64,000 nt of DNA from Actinocatenispora rupis (GTDB taxonomy: Bacteria > Actinomycetota > Actinomycetes > Mycobacteriales > Micromonosporaceae). A program made the position numbers and the translations under genes. Where the stretch lies: assembly GCF_016861975.1 (NCBI RefSeq), contig NZ_BOMB01000012.1, forward strand, positions 186,001 through 250,000, in the 5' to 3' direction. The notes under the pieces were generated by a model, which ran no database searches, was not told the origin of the DNA, and saw only the letters and a program-made list of their open reading frames with translations. This document shows, piece by piece, positions 26,939 through 35,618 of the stretch (positions are counted from its first letter, which is position 1; each line of letters starts with the position of its first letter).

Positions 26939-28942
26939 TCACCGGGACCTGCCGTCGCCGAGCGCACCGGTCACCGGCCCGCTGTCGTGCACGCTACCGC
27001 CAGCGTGAGAGACGTGGCCGATCGTGGTGACCACGCCGTCGGCGCCGGTCAGGAGCGCGGCGGCGTCGGCGTCGATCCCGTCGTACGTGATGTGCCGGTC
27101 TGCGCCGCCGAGCAGAACGGTCTCGTCGCCGAGGTCGATGCCGTACCCGGTGGTGCAGTCGAGGCGGCGGGCGGCCTGCGGTACGGGGCGCAGCGCGTGG
27201 GTGGGTTCGAGGACGGTGAGGAAGACCGAGTCGGCCTGGCGCGGCGTGCTGACCCGCAGCGTGCGCAGGGTGTGGGTGATGGCGAGGTCGGGCGTGCTGG
27301 ACGTCGGGTTGGCCTCGACGGAGGTCACGACGTGCGCGGCGACGCTGCCGTCCGGCGGGTACTGCCGCACCCACGCCTGCCCGTTCCCCGACCGGATCCG
27401 GTACGTACCAACGGAAAGCTCCTCGGCGCCCCAGTCGGTGTGCAGCAGGAACGTCCACTCCCGGGCGGTGTCGGCGGACAGCTCGTCGAGCAGCACGAGC
27501 CGGCCGAGCGGGGTGAACACGAACGTCCGGTCGAGCCGCCGCACGCCGAGCGCCGGATCGTACATCGCCGCCGACGAGGCCGTGCCGTACGCCCAGCCGT
27601 TGCCGGTGTACGCGTCCCGCATCCGCGGCTGCCGCTCGTACGGGATCCCTTGGTACACATGGTATCTGTCCTCGTCGGCCCAGCCGTGGCCGTCGACGAG
27701 CACGGTGTTGTGGTGGCCGGCGCGCTTGCGGTTGCTGTAGCCGTCCTCGACGACGAGGTGCGCGCCGTGCGACAGGTACACGAAGGAGCCGGCGTCGGGG
27801 TGGTGGTGGCCGGCGCTGAGGGTCTCGCCGGGCAGCGAGTGCGAGGTGTCCCAGGCGGTGTGGCCGCCGCCGGGCGCAGCCTTGATGCTGACCGCCGTGG
27901 CCTCGTCGTCCCAGCCGGTGCGCGCCGCGACCAGGCCCAGATCCGGGAAGTACGCGGCGGTTGCGGTCGGCGGTTCGGGTTCGACGGTCGGGTCGTACGC
28001 CAGCAGCTCCGCGTACGCCTCGGCGAGCAGCCCCGGCTTGACGCCCGCCGCGTACGCCTCGCGCCAGTACCAGCGGCGTTCGACCTCGTCGGCGAGCCAG
28101 CGGGCGCGGCCGTCCCGGTAGCGGGCGGCGATGGTGTGGTAGAGCGCGAGGCTGTGGCCGCTGCGCCGGTCGTGGCAGTCGCCGTGGTCGACGATCAGCT
28201 CGAAGCCGGGCGCGCTCTGGTGCAGCCGGAAGTCGAACGTGTTGGCGAGGAACCGGCAGCGCTGCCACCAGTCGACCTTCTCGGTGCGCCACAACAGATC
28301 CAGGTACGTGGCGAGCCAGGGCACGCCGTAGCGCCAGTAGACGACGCCCTCGGAGTCGGAGCCGTCGGCGGGCAGCAGGTCGACGACGCGGGCGAAGTTG
28401 TCCTTCGCCCGCTCCGTCCACTTCGGACGGTCCAGCGCGTACCCGACGGTGGCCAGGCCGGCGTAGCAGATCCAGTTGTGGTTCTGCCTGTACGACGAGG
28501 ACCACCAGCGGCCCTCGGTCTCCACCGCGTACTCGTACAGCCGCTCACCCTGCAGGATCAGCTTGTCCCGCAACGCATCCGCGCGGTCGGCGGGCAGCTC
28601 GTCGCGCAGCCAGTCGTACGCCACCGACAGGCCGTGCAGCAGCCAGCCGGCGTCCAGGTCGTGGTCGGGCAGGTGCGCTTTTCCCCAGTGCGGGAAGGAG
28701 ATCGCCGTCGAGATCCACCGCCACGCCTCGTCGAGGTACCCCGGCTGCCCGCTCAGCGTGTACGCCAGCGCCAGGTTCGCCGCAGCCGGGCCGAAGTACG
28801 TGATGCTGGCGCGCGGGTGCTCGGCCGGCGGCGTCATGGTCCGGTAGACGTCGCACTGGTCGGCGAGGCGACGCCAGCGCGCCGCGTGCGTCCCGGTGAC
28901 AGCCGCGCGCAGCTCGGCCAACCGCCCGTCCAGCAACAGCAT
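26939..28942 (-). CDS. Heparinase II/III-like polysaccharide lyase (downstream copy)
   Basis: 667 residues without a signal peptide, so probably cytosolic. An alpha/alpha barrel (DAGWLLHGLSVAYDWLRDEL, YRQNHNWICYAGLATVGYAL with the conserved Asn-His) is followed by the heparinase II/III C-terminal beta-sheet domain: SAGHHHPDAGSFVYLSHGAH, LVVEDGYSNRKR and HHNTVLVDGHG, including metal-binding His residues. It starts three bases after the stop of a second family member. Such enzymes cleave uronate-containing oligosaccharides after uptake. The pair probably acts on different ends or sulfation states, but I cannot assign a PL family number. Confidence 0.82.
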   Translation of the reverse strand: MLLLDGRLAELRAAVTGTHAARWRRLADQCDVYRTMTPPAEHPRASITYFGPAAANLALAYTLSGQPGYLDEAWRWISTAISFPHWGKAHLPDHDLDAGWLLHGLSVAYDWLRDELPADRADALRDKLILQGERLYEYAVETEGRWWSSSYRQNHNWICYAGLATVGYALDRPKWTERAKDNFARVVDLLPADGSDSEGVVYWRYGVPWLATYLDLLWRTEKVDWWQRCRFLANTFDFRLHQSAPGFELIVDHGDCHDRRSGHSLALYHTIAARYRDGRARWLADEVERRWYWREAYAAGVKPGLLAEAYAELLAYDPTVEPEPPTATAAYFPDLGLVAARTGWDDEATAVSIKAAPGGGHTAWDTSHSLPGETLSAGHHHPDAGSFVYLSHGAHLVVEDGYSNRKRAGHHNTVLVDGHGWADEDRYHVYQGIPYERQPRMRDAYTGNGWAYGTASSAAMYDPALGVRRLDRTFVFTPLGRLVLLDELSADTAREWTFLLHTDWGAEELSVGTYRIRSGNGQAWVRQYPPDGSVAAHVVTSVEANPTSSTPDLAITHTLRTLRVSTPRQADSVFLTVLEPTHALRPVPQAARRLDCTTGYGIDLGDETVLLGGADRHITYDGIDADAAALLTGADGVVTTIGHVSHAGGSVHDSGPVTGALGDGRSR

Positions 28943-28945
28943 CCG

Positions 28946-30829
28946 CTACCCCTCTTCGGTTCCGTTGTGCCGCAACGTTTCCGTGTCGTGCCGGTGCTCG
29001 GTGCCGTCCGCCAGGAGCACGACGAGTACACCGTCGGCCAGAGTGACACCGGTGACGGTCGCCGCGCCCGCCTGGTACACCGAGCAGAAGGTGGCGGTGC
29101 CGTCGGGTGCCGGCCAGTCCAGCCAGGTGCGGGTCGCCTGCGGGTCGTCCGCCGTCCCCGGCCCCGGGTACGCGACGATCGGGGCCGTCCCGGCGCCGGC
29201 GTGCCAGCCGTGCAGCGTCTCGTCGCCGAGCCACCGGGTACGCGCGCCGTCGGTCTCCACCGGCACCGCGGGACACAGCGCGAGCCGTACCGGGGAGTCG
29301 GCGTCGACGGTGACGACGTCGAGCAGGTAGCCGTCGGCGGCCTCGACGTGCCGCACCACCCGCACCCCCGGGTACGCGTCGGTCACCTCGGCGGTGACCG
29401 CGTTCGCCGACACCGCAACGGTTCTGGCCGTACACTCGGCCGGTTCGACGCCGTCCACGAGTACCGCGGGGTGCACCGCCGGGCCGGCGAAGTGGTTCCG
29501 CCAGAACGCGTGCGCGTACGGGACCTGGCCCGGATCGGGCTGCCAGGCGGTGTCCGCGCCGTACAGGTAGAGGGCGAGCTTGTCGTGGTGGCCGTGCGAT
29601 CCGCCGTGCGGCCCGTGGTCGAGCAGCGCGAGGATCCCGTTGCCCCGCAACACGGTCAGGCCCGCGTCGGCGAAGGTCCGGCGCACCGGCACCGCGTCCG
29701 GTTCGCTCCCGGTACGCGGCGGCGCGGAGAACCAGCCATGCAGGTGCGCGTCGAGCCCGTCGTACGCGGGGCCGGCCTCGCGCCGCGCCCGTTCACCGAC
29801 CGCCGCCAGCCCCGCGCCGCTGGTGTACGCGTCGGCCAGCGTGCACAGTTCGGTCCACTCCAGCGCCGTCAGATCCCGCACGTACGGGCCGTCGTGCAGG
29901 GCGGGCAGAATGCCGCCGTCGGTGGCGATCCCGGCCACCGCACCGATCATCGCGGTGATCCGCTCCCCCACCGCGGCGGGCAGCGCCGCCGGGTCGGTCC
30001 CCCGCAACGCCAGCAGGTACGCCCGCAGCACGAAGCCGTGGTAGTACGTGCTGGCCTCCCACTCCCAGCCGTCCGCCGCGGACGCCGCCAGCACATGCGC
30101 GTACACGCCATACTCGCCCCCGAGCCAGTCCGCCGCCGCGCCGCCGGGGGCGGGATCCGTCGCGTCGTCGCGGGCCGAACCGGCCGCGTCGTCGCGAGCG
30201 GGATCCGCAGCCTCGCCACGAGCGGAGCCTGCTAAGCCATGTGCGGGATCCGTTGTGGTGGCGGCGATCCGGGTCAGCGCGCCGGTGGCGACCGCGCCGG
30301 CCGCGTTCAGCCAGGCGGTGTAGTTGGAGTCGAACCGGCCCTGCGCGACGAGCTCCGCGCGGGCGTCGCGGGCGGCGGCGGCCACCGACCGCAGCAGCGG
30401 TACCGCCGCCTCGACCCCCGGTACGCCGGCGAGCGTCCACGCGGCGTGCCCGATGGACACCGCCCAGATGGCGTCGCTGAGCGCCTGGTGGAACAGCCTG
30501 CCGCGCAGCATCCAGTCCTGCCCGCCGGCGTGCACGTCCACCGCCAGCCCCGCGTACCGCTCGGCGTACTCGCCCAGCAGCGTCACCGCGCGCTCCGGCT
30601 CCTCGTACGCCAGCAGCCGGATCCGGCGCGCGCACGCCTGGTGGGCCAGCGCCGCCCAGGCGCCGCGTACCGCGTCGGTGTCGACCCGGCAGCCGTACGG
30701 GCAGGCCGCTCCGCCGGCGGGGAACGCGCCGGACAGCAGCGTGTCGTGCGCCAGCTCGGTACCGTGCGCCGGGCAGACGTACGCGTGCCACCAGCCGCCG
30801 CGTACGGCGGGCAGGACGACGTCGGTCAT
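28946..30829 (-). CDS. Heparinase II/III-like polysaccharide lyase (upstream copy)
   Basis: 627 residues starting at the ATG that overlaps the SDR stop (ATGA); a GTG three codons earlier is less likely. Near the N-terminus a Cys pair occurs in VCPAHG and ACPYGC. The toroid part has WAVSIGHAAWTLAGVPG and YGVYAHVLAASAADGWEWEA with STYYHGF; the C-terminal domain has LALLDHGPHGGSHGHHDKLA and VDGVEPAEC. The His-rich GPHGGSHGHHDK matches the active-site or metal loop of heparinase II-like lyases. An Ala/Asp-rich insert (about residues 195-230, SARGEAADPARDDAAGSARD) is a short internal repeat. No signal peptide. Sequence identity to the downstream copy looks low, so it is not a recent duplicate. Confidence 0.8.
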   Translation of the reverse strand: MTDVVLPAVRGGWWHAYVCPAHGTELAHDTLLSGAFPAGGAACPYGCRVDTDAVRGAWAALAHQACARRIRLLAYEEPERAVTLLGEYAERYAGLAVDVHAGGQDWMLRGRLFHQALSDAIWAVSIGHAAWTLAGVPGVEAAVPLLRSVAAAARDARAELVAQGRFDSNYTAWLNAAGAVATGALTRIAATTTDPAHGLAGSARGEAADPARDDAAGSARDDATDPAPGGAAADWLGGEYGVYAHVLAASAADGWEWEASTYYHGFVLRAYLLALRGTDPAALPAAVGERITAMIGAVAGIATDGGILPALHDGPYVRDLTALEWTELCTLADAYTSGAGLAAVGERARREAGPAYDGLDAHLHGWFSAPPRTGSEPDAVPVRRTFADAGLTVLRGNGILALLDHGPHGGSHGHHDKLALYLYGADTAWQPDPGQVPYAHAFWRNHFAGPAVHPAVLVDGVEPAECTARTVAVSANAVTAEVTDAYPGVRVVRHVEAADGYLLDVVTVDADSPVRLALCPAVPVETDGARTRWLGDETLHGWHAGAGTAPIVAYPGPGTADDPQATRTWLDWPAPDGTATFCSVYQAGAATVTGVTLADGVLVVLLADGTEHRHDTETLRHNGTEEG

Positions 30830-31590
30830 CGCGGCCACACGCCGCCGTCGATGTCGAGCGTCTTGCCGGTGATGAAGCCGGCTTCAGCGGCGGCGAGGTA
30901 GACGACGGTGGCGCCGACGTCGGCGGTGGTTCCGCCGCGTCCGACCGGGATCCCGGCGACCATCGCCTCCTGCGCCGCCGCGGGCGTGAACGTCTCGTGG
31001 AACGCCGTCTGCGCGATGTACCCGGGGGCCAGCGCGTTCACGGTGATGCCGTCGCCGGCGAGTTCCTTGGCGAGGCCGCGGGTGAGGCCGATGATGCCGG
31101 CCTTGGCCGCCGCGTACGCCGCGGAGCCGGGACCGCCGCCGTTGTGCGCGGCGAGCGAGGCCATGGTGACGATCCGGCCGCGGCCGGACTCGCGCAGCGC
31201 CGGGATCGCCGCCCGTACCGTGCGGAACGTGGCGGTCAGGTTGACGTCGACGGTGGCGGCGAAGTGCTCGTCGGTCATGGTCTCGGTGGCGGCGCGGCCG
31301 ACCAGGTGGCCGGCGTTGCACACCACGACGTCCAGCCCGCCGAGGTACGACACGGACTCGGCGACGAGCCGGTCGACCTCCGCGGTGACGGTCACGTCGG
31401 CGGCGATCGCGGTCGCCTTGCGCCCGCGCCCCTGCACGCCGGTCACCGTCTCGGCGGCGGCCTCGGCACTGTGGCCGTGGTGCACGACGACGTCGGCGCC
31501 GGCGTCGGCCAGCGCGTACGCGATGCCGCGGCCGATGCCGTGCCCGGCGCCGGTGACCAGCGCGCGGGTACCCGTCAGATCGAAGGTCAT
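30826..31590 (-). CDS. Short-chain dehydrogenase/reductase
   Basis: 254 residues with all classical SDR marks: TGAGHGIG at 13-20, NAG near 92-94, catalytic Ser145, Tyr159 and Lys163 (YAAAK), and a C-terminal FITGKTLDIDGG. HHGHS after the second strand suggests NADP preference. It is the first gene of a six-gene operon with two heparinase II-like lyases, YesL-like, a hydroxyacid dehydrogenase and PL8, and lies behind two operator palindromes. By analogy with uronate pathways it may reduce a 5-keto-4-deoxyuronate-type product, but the substrate is not visible in the sequence. Confidence 0.88.
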   Translation of the reverse strand: MTFDLTGTRALVTGAGHGIGRGIAYALADAGADVVVHHGHSAEAAAETVTGVQGRGRKATAIAADVTVTAEVDRLVAESVSYLGGLDVVVCNAGHLVGRAATETMTDEHFAATVDVNLTATFRTVRAAIPALRESGRGRIVTMASLAAHNGGGPGSAAYAAAKAGIIGLTRGLAKELAGDGITVNALAPGYIAQTAFHETFTPAAAQEAMVAGIPVGRGGTTADVGATVVYLAAAEAGFITGKTLDIDGGVWPR

Positions 31591-31647
31591 GAAGGATCCG
31601 TCCTCGGCTTGCTCGGTGGGTCGGGGGTCCGGCGGCCGGCGCCTCGA

Positions 31648-31675
31648 TGTATCGATTTACCGGTGTACCGGTACA
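31648..31675. promoter_or_regulatory. Two adjacent LacI-type operators before the SDR operon
   Basis: TGTATCGATTTA (31648-31659) and the perfect palindrome TGTACCGGTACA (31664-31675) lie 16 bases apart, centre to centre, in the divergent region. Both fit the 12-bp consensus found also before the LacI gene and the ABC importer operon. They sit 58-85 bases ahead of the SDR start, where a repressor would block transcription of the lyase operon. Confidence 0.6.
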
Positions 31676-31791
31676 CTTACGTTAAGCGGGGCCAATGGAC
31701 CTGTCAACGGGTGCGAACCGGTGCCGCGATCATCTACATCACGCCGTGCCGGACGGGACGGTGACGCGGAACGGTAGAGTGGGCAACGCGA

Positions 31792-31803
31792 TGAACCGAT
31801 GCA
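31792..31803. promoter_or_regulatory. LacI-type operator at the LacI gene (autoregulation)
   Basis: TGAACCGATGCA ends 16 bases before the ATG of the LacI-family gene and matches the shared 12-bp palindrome pattern. Its position over the likely leader suggests that the regulator controls its own gene. Confidence 0.5.
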
Positions 31804-31819
31804 CTAGCGGGGGCGGCCG

Positions 31820-32863
31820 ATGGGCGTGACGATCTACGAGGTGGCCCGGGAGGCCGGTGTCTCCCCCAGCACCGTCTCGAACCTCCTCAACGGCCGCTCC
31901 GGCCGGATGCTCCCCGAGACCCGCGCCCGCGTCGAGGCCGCGATCCGCCGCCTCGGCTACCGGCCCAACCGCGCGGCACGGCAGCTGCGCAGCGGTCGGG
32001 TACAGGTGATCGGGCTGGTCGTGCCGTCGGTGGCGAACCCGTTCTGGGGCGCGTTCGCGCGGCACGTCGAGGGCGCCGCGCTCACCGAGGGGTACCACGT
32101 GCTGCTCTGCAACTCCGAGCGCGACCCGGAACGCGAGCGGGGCTACGTCGAGGAGCTGTGGGACGACGGGGTCACCGGGGTGATCCTCTGCACCTCGCTG
32201 CCGTCGCTGACGCACGTACTGCCGCTGGTGAAGCGGGGGCTGAAGCTCGTCACGTTCGACCGTACGGCGCAGGCCGGCGACCCGGCCGGGCTCACCAACA
32301 TCAGCGTGGACAACGTGGTCGGCGCCCAGCTCGCCACCGAGCACCTGCTGTCGCTGGGGCACCGGCGCCTGGCGTTCGTGTCCGGGGCGCTGGGCAGCGT
32401 CAACCGCAAGGAACGCTTCCAGGGTTTCCGTGCCGCGCTGGACAGCGCCGGCCTCGGCATCGACGACGCGGTCGTCTTCTCCGACGGCGACGGCGACCGG
32501 TTCGGCGACCTGGACGCCGCCGGCCTCGGGCGTACGGCGGCGCACGAGGTGCTGTCCGGTCCCGACCGTCCGACCGGCATCGTCGCCATCAACGACATGT
32601 GCGCGCTCGGCGTGTACGCGGGGATCCGGGACGCGGGACTGACGGTCGGTACCGACGTGTCGGTGGTCGGGTTCGACGACATCGTGCTCGCCGACCTCGT
32701 CGACCCGGCGCTGACGACCGTACGGCAGCCGCTGGCGGACATGGCCGCGACCGCGTTCGACAACCTGCGCAGCCGGATGGAGAGCCCGTCGACGGGCCCC
32801 GGCCACTCCCTGCTGATCCGCCCGGAACTGGTCACCCGCGCGTCCACCGCGCCGCCCGCCTGA
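31820..32863 (+). CDS. LacI-family transcriptional regulator of the polysaccharide locus
   Basis: 347 residues. The N-terminal DNA-binding domain is typical: VTIYEVAREAGVSPSTVSNL with hinge-helix RPNRAARQLRSGR. The periplasmic-binding-protein-like core follows from IGLVVPSVANPFWGAF to VSVVGFDDIVLADLVDPALT and RQPLADMA. The gene is divergent from the SDR-lyase operon and shares operators with it and with the importer operon 14 kb away. The ligand is probably an unsaturated uronic-acid saccharide produced by the lyases; that part is inference. Confidence 0.92.
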   Translation: MGVTIYEVAREAGVSPSTVSNLLNGRSGRMLPETRARVEAAIRRLGYRPNRAARQLRSGRVQVIGLVVPSVANPFWGAFARHVEGAALTEGYHVLLCNSERDPERERGYVEELWDDGVTGVILCTSLPSLTHVLPLVKRGLKLVTFDRTAQAGDPAGLTNISVDNVVGAQLATEHLLSLGHRRLAFVSGALGSVNRKERFQGFRAALDSAGLGIDDAVVFSDGDGDRFGDLDAAGLGRTAAHEVLSGPDRPTGIVAINDMCALGVYAGIRDAGLTVGTDVSVVGFDDIVLADLVDPALTTVRQPLADMAATAFDNLRSRMESPSTGPGHSLLIRPELVTRASTAPPA

Positions 32864-32946
32864 CGCGCCGGCCGGCGGGCCGATGAGTTCGCCGCCCCGG
32901 CGGGATCTGTACCGGTGAAGGGTACGGATCGACGAGGGGTGGCGAC

Positions 32947-33579
32947 ATGGGCAGGACGGTGGTGGTGCGGTACCGCACCCGCGAGGACGCGGCGGCGGAG
33001 AACCGGCGGCTGATCGGGGACGTGTTCGCGCAGTTGCGCCGGGAACGTCCGACCGGCCTCGACTACACCGCGGTGGAACTGTCCGGCGCCGCGGAGTTCG
33101 TGCACCTGGCGACGACCACCGACGCCCCGGTACTGCCGGGTCTGGACGCGTTCGGGCGGTTCCAGCGGGACATCGGCGACCGGGTGGTGCGTGGGCCTGA
33201 CGCCACCGAGGCGACGGTGCTCGGCGCGTACCGGTCGGTGGGGGCCGCGGTGCCGGTTGCGGTGGCGTTCGTCGAGGCGTTCGGCCGGCGGGACCTGACG
33301 GCGGTGACCGCGCTGCTGCACGACGACGTGGTCTTCGAGAGCCCGCGTACCAGGTTGACGGGTGCGGGCGCGGTGGCGGCGGCGATCGGCGAGTTCGCGG
33401 CGGCGGTGACCGGGGTCGACGTGGTCGCCGCGTACGGCGGGGACGACGAGGCGGTCGTCTGCTACGACATGCACACCGGGCCGTTCGGCACCCTGCGCAC
33501 CGTCGACCACGTGACCGTACGCGGGGGTCGGGTCGTCGCCGACACCGTCGTGTTCGACACCGCCCAGGTCGGCCGGTGA
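32947..33579 (+). CDS. Two-domain protein: dimeric alpha/beta-barrel plus SnoaL-like domain
   Basis: 210 residues. The first about 90 (VVVRYRTREDAAAENRRLIG, FAQLRRERPTGLDYTAVELS, EFVHLATT) read like a ferredoxin-type ABM/stress-response barrel. The second half (VPVAVAFVEAFGRRDLTAVT, ALLHDDVVFESPRTRLTGAGA, VVCYDMHTGPFGTLRTVDHV) is a SnoaL/NTF2-like fold, the same type that ends the ECF sigma factor encoded next. Its TGA overlaps the sigma gene's GTG (GTGA). It probably binds a small ligand and works with that sigma factor; no enzymatic residues can be assigned. Confidence 0.7.
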   Translation: MGRTVVVRYRTREDAAAENRRLIGDVFAQLRRERPTGLDYTAVELSGAAEFVHLATTTDAPVLPGLDAFGRFQRDIGDRVVRGPDATEATVLGAYRSVGAAVPVAVAFVEAFGRRDLTAVTALLHDDVVFESPRTRLTGAGAVAAAIGEFAAAVTGVDVVAAYGGDDEAVVCYDMHTGPFGTLRTVDHVTVRGGRVVADTVVFDTAQVGR

Positions 33580-34544
33580 CCCGGTTCGAGGACACGGCCG
33601 GGCCGTACCGGCGGGAGATCTTCGCGTACTGCTACCGGATGCTCGGCTCGCCGCACGACGCCGACGATGCCGTGCAGGACACGTACCTGCGGGCGTGGCG
33701 CGGGTTCGACGGGTTCCAGGGGCGCTCGTCGGTGCGGACCTGGCTGTACCGGATCGCCACCCGCGTCTGCCTGCGCGCGCTCGCGGGCCGGAGCCGGCGG
33801 GCGCTGCCGTCCGGGTTGGGCGCGCCGGCCGCCGATCCGGCCGGCGACCTGGCCCCGCGTACGGCGGAGGTGGCGTGGGTGGAGCCGGTGTCCGCGGCCG
33901 AGCTGGACCCGGCGGCCGTCGCCGAGTCGCGCGCCACCGTACGGCTGGCGTTCGTGGCGGCGTTGCAGCACCTGCCGGGCCGGCAGCGCGCCGTACTCGT
34001 GCTGCGCGACGTGCTGATGTTCCGCGCCGACGAGGTCGCCGACCTGCTCGACACCACGACGGCGGCGGTCAACAGCGCGCTGCAACGCGCCCGCGCCCAG
34101 CTCGCCCGCACCGCACCCGACGGGTACGACGTGGTCGAGCCGACGGATCCGTTGCGCCGCAACCTGATCCGGCGCTACGCCGCGGCGTTCGAGCACGCCG
34201 ACGTGGACGAGCTGGTACGGGTGCTCGCCGCGGACGCCGTCCTGGAGATGCCGCCCGTACCGACGTGGTTCCGGGGGCGCGAGCACGTCGCGCGGTTCCT
34301 GCGCCGGCGGCTCACCGGCCCGGGCGCGCTGCGGATGCTGCCCACCACCGCCAACGACCAACCCGCCTTCGGCCTGTACGCCCGCGGCCACGGCGGCGTG
34401 CACCGCGCGCACGCCCTGCAACTGCTCACGGTCGGTCCGACCGGGGTGGCGCGGATCGACATGATCCACGATCCGTTGCTGTTCCCCCGGTTCGGCCTGC
34501 CTCATCTCGCCACGACCTCCGAGGAGACACCGCAATGCACATGA
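33576..34544 (+). CDS. ECF sigma factor with C-terminal SnoaL-like domain
   Basis: 322 residues. Sigma region 2 is seen in EIFAYCYRMLGSPHDADDAV with QDTYLRAWRGFDGFQGRSSV and RTWLYRIATRVCL; region 4 in ALQHLPGRQRAVLVLRDVLM and ADEVADLLDTTTAAVNSALQ. From about residue 190 an NTF2/SnoaL-like domain follows (RRNLIRRYAAAFEHADVDEL, WFRGREHVARFLRRRLTGPG), as in the SigJ/ECF41-type group in which this domain, not an anti-sigma factor, controls activity. GTG start overlapping the preceding stop; the following oxidoreductase starts inside its last codons. Target promoters are unknown, often the neighbouring oxidoreductase in this group. Confidence 0.88.
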   Translation: MTRFEDTAGPYRREIFAYCYRMLGSPHDADDAVQDTYLRAWRGFDGFQGRSSVRTWLYRIATRVCLRALAGRSRRALPSGLGAPAADPAGDLAPRTAEVAWVEPVSAAELDPAAVAESRATVRLAFVAALQHLPGRQRAVLVLRDVLMFRADEVADLLDTTTAAVNSALQRARAQLARTAPDGYDVVEPTDPLRRNLIRRYAAAFEHADVDELVRVLAADAVLEMPPVPTWFRGREHVARFLRRRLTGPGALRMLPTTANDQPAFGLYARGHGGVHRAHALQLLTVGPTGVARIDMIHDPLLFPRFGLPHLATTSEETPQCT

Positions 34545-35425
34545 TGACAGGCGCCACCGGCAACGCCGGCGCGATCGTGGTCCGCGAGTTCGCCCGCCAA
34601 CACGTCCCGATCCGTGTACTGGCAAGGAATCCGGCTGCCTCGCCGTGGCTGCGGGAGCTGCCGGGGATCGAGGTCGTCACCGGTGACATGCGGGTACCGG
34701 AGTCGCTCGGCGCGGCGCTCGACGGCGTCGACAAGGTACTGATGATCTCGTCGCCGCGCGACGACATGGTCGGCACCCAGTGCCGGTTCATCGACGCGGC
34801 GCAGGCGGCCGGGGTCGGCCACATCGTCAAGCTGAGCGGCAAGGAGTCGGGCACCACGTTCGATCCGCAGGCGTTCCGCGGCACCCGCTGGCACCTCGCG
34901 ATCGAGCGGTACCTGGAGGAGTCCGGGCTGGCTTGGACGCACCTGCGGCCCAGCCAGTTCATGCAGTTCTACCTGCCGGGCTCGCTGACCGGCGTCGACG
35001 CGCGCCGCGGCGCGCTCGTCATGCCGATCGGCGACAGCCGACTGTCCCCTGTGGACATCGAGGACATCGCGCGGGTCGCGGTGGCGATGATGGGCGCCGA
35101 CGGCACCGCCGGCCGGGCGTACGACATGACGGGGCCGGACGCGCTCAGCATGGCCGAGGTCGCCGAGCTGATCACCGCCGCGAGCGGCCGGCCCTACCGG
35201 TACGAGCCCGTGACGGCGGAACGCAAGCGCGCGCTGCACGCCGCCGAGGGTCTCGGCCCGGACGTACTCGACCTGCTGGACGAGATCTACGCGGGGCGCC
35301 GCAACTCCCCCGACAGCCGCGTCGATCTGAGCGCGCACCGGGCATTCGGCGTCGAGCCGACGACGTTCGCGCAGTTCGCCCGCCGGCACGCGGCGGACTT
35401 CGCCGCGGTCGTATCGGCGGCGTGA
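34535..35425 (+). CDS. NmrA-like NAD(P)-binding oxidoreductase
   Basis: 296 residues beginning MHMMTGATGNAGAIVVREF, the GxxGxxG nucleotide loop of atypical SDR/NmrA proteins. RVLARNPA contains the basic residue that prefers NADP. The middle VDKVLMISSPRDDMV, KLSGKESG and WTHLRPSQFMQFYL agree with the YtfG/NmrA group, which lacks the YxxxK pair and often acts as quinone reductase or redox sensor. GAGGAGA precedes the ATG, which overlaps the sigma factor's end by ten bases. Third gene of the sigma operon and its likely target. Confidence 0.85.
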   Translation: MHMMTGATGNAGAIVVREFARQHVPIRVLARNPAASPWLRELPGIEVVTGDMRVPESLGAALDGVDKVLMISSPRDDMVGTQCRFIDAAQAAGVGHIVKLSGKESGTTFDPQAFRGTRWHLAIERYLEESGLAWTHLRPSQFMQFYLPGSLTGVDARRGALVMPIGDSRLSPVDIEDIARVAVAMMGADGTAGRAYDMTGPDALSMAEVAELITAASGRPYRYEPVTAERKRALHAAEGLGPDVLDLLDEIYAGRRNSPDSRVDLSAHRAFGVEPTTFAQFARRHAADFAAVVSAA

Positions 35426-35580
35426 CGCGCAGGACGGCCTGGCAACGGAGAGATCGCCGGGCCGTGCCGTGGCGCTGCGCCGCGTCCTGCGGTTCGCCCG
35501 ACCCCACCGGGCCGGGCTCAGCGGCGGCAGCGCCAGCCGGCTCACCAGCACATGCCGAGGGCTCCAGCGGCGATCCGGTA

Positions 35581-35614
35581 CGGACGGCCCGACGGGTGAG
35601 CGCCGGGCCGTCCG
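35581..35614. terminator. Bidirectional hairpin terminator
   Basis: An 11-bp perfect stem (CGGACGGCCCG with CGGGCCGTCCG) and 12-base loop stands between two convergent genes: the oxidoreductase ending at 35425 and the PL6-type lyase ending at 35619. No T-tract, as usual for actinomycete terminators. Confidence 0.65.
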
Positions 35615-35618
35615 GTGG

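Noticed and set aside
22051-30235. Two plus-strand open frames of 1412 and 1628 codons
   Set aside because: They oppose well-supported PL8, dehydrogenase and heparinase genes and consist of low-complexity Val/Gly/Arg sequence.
35469-35580. Short peptide ALRRVLRFARPHRAGLSGG resembling the start of an ABC exporter
   Set aside because: Only about 15 residues agree and the frame then runs on as random sequence; too little for a pseudogene call.
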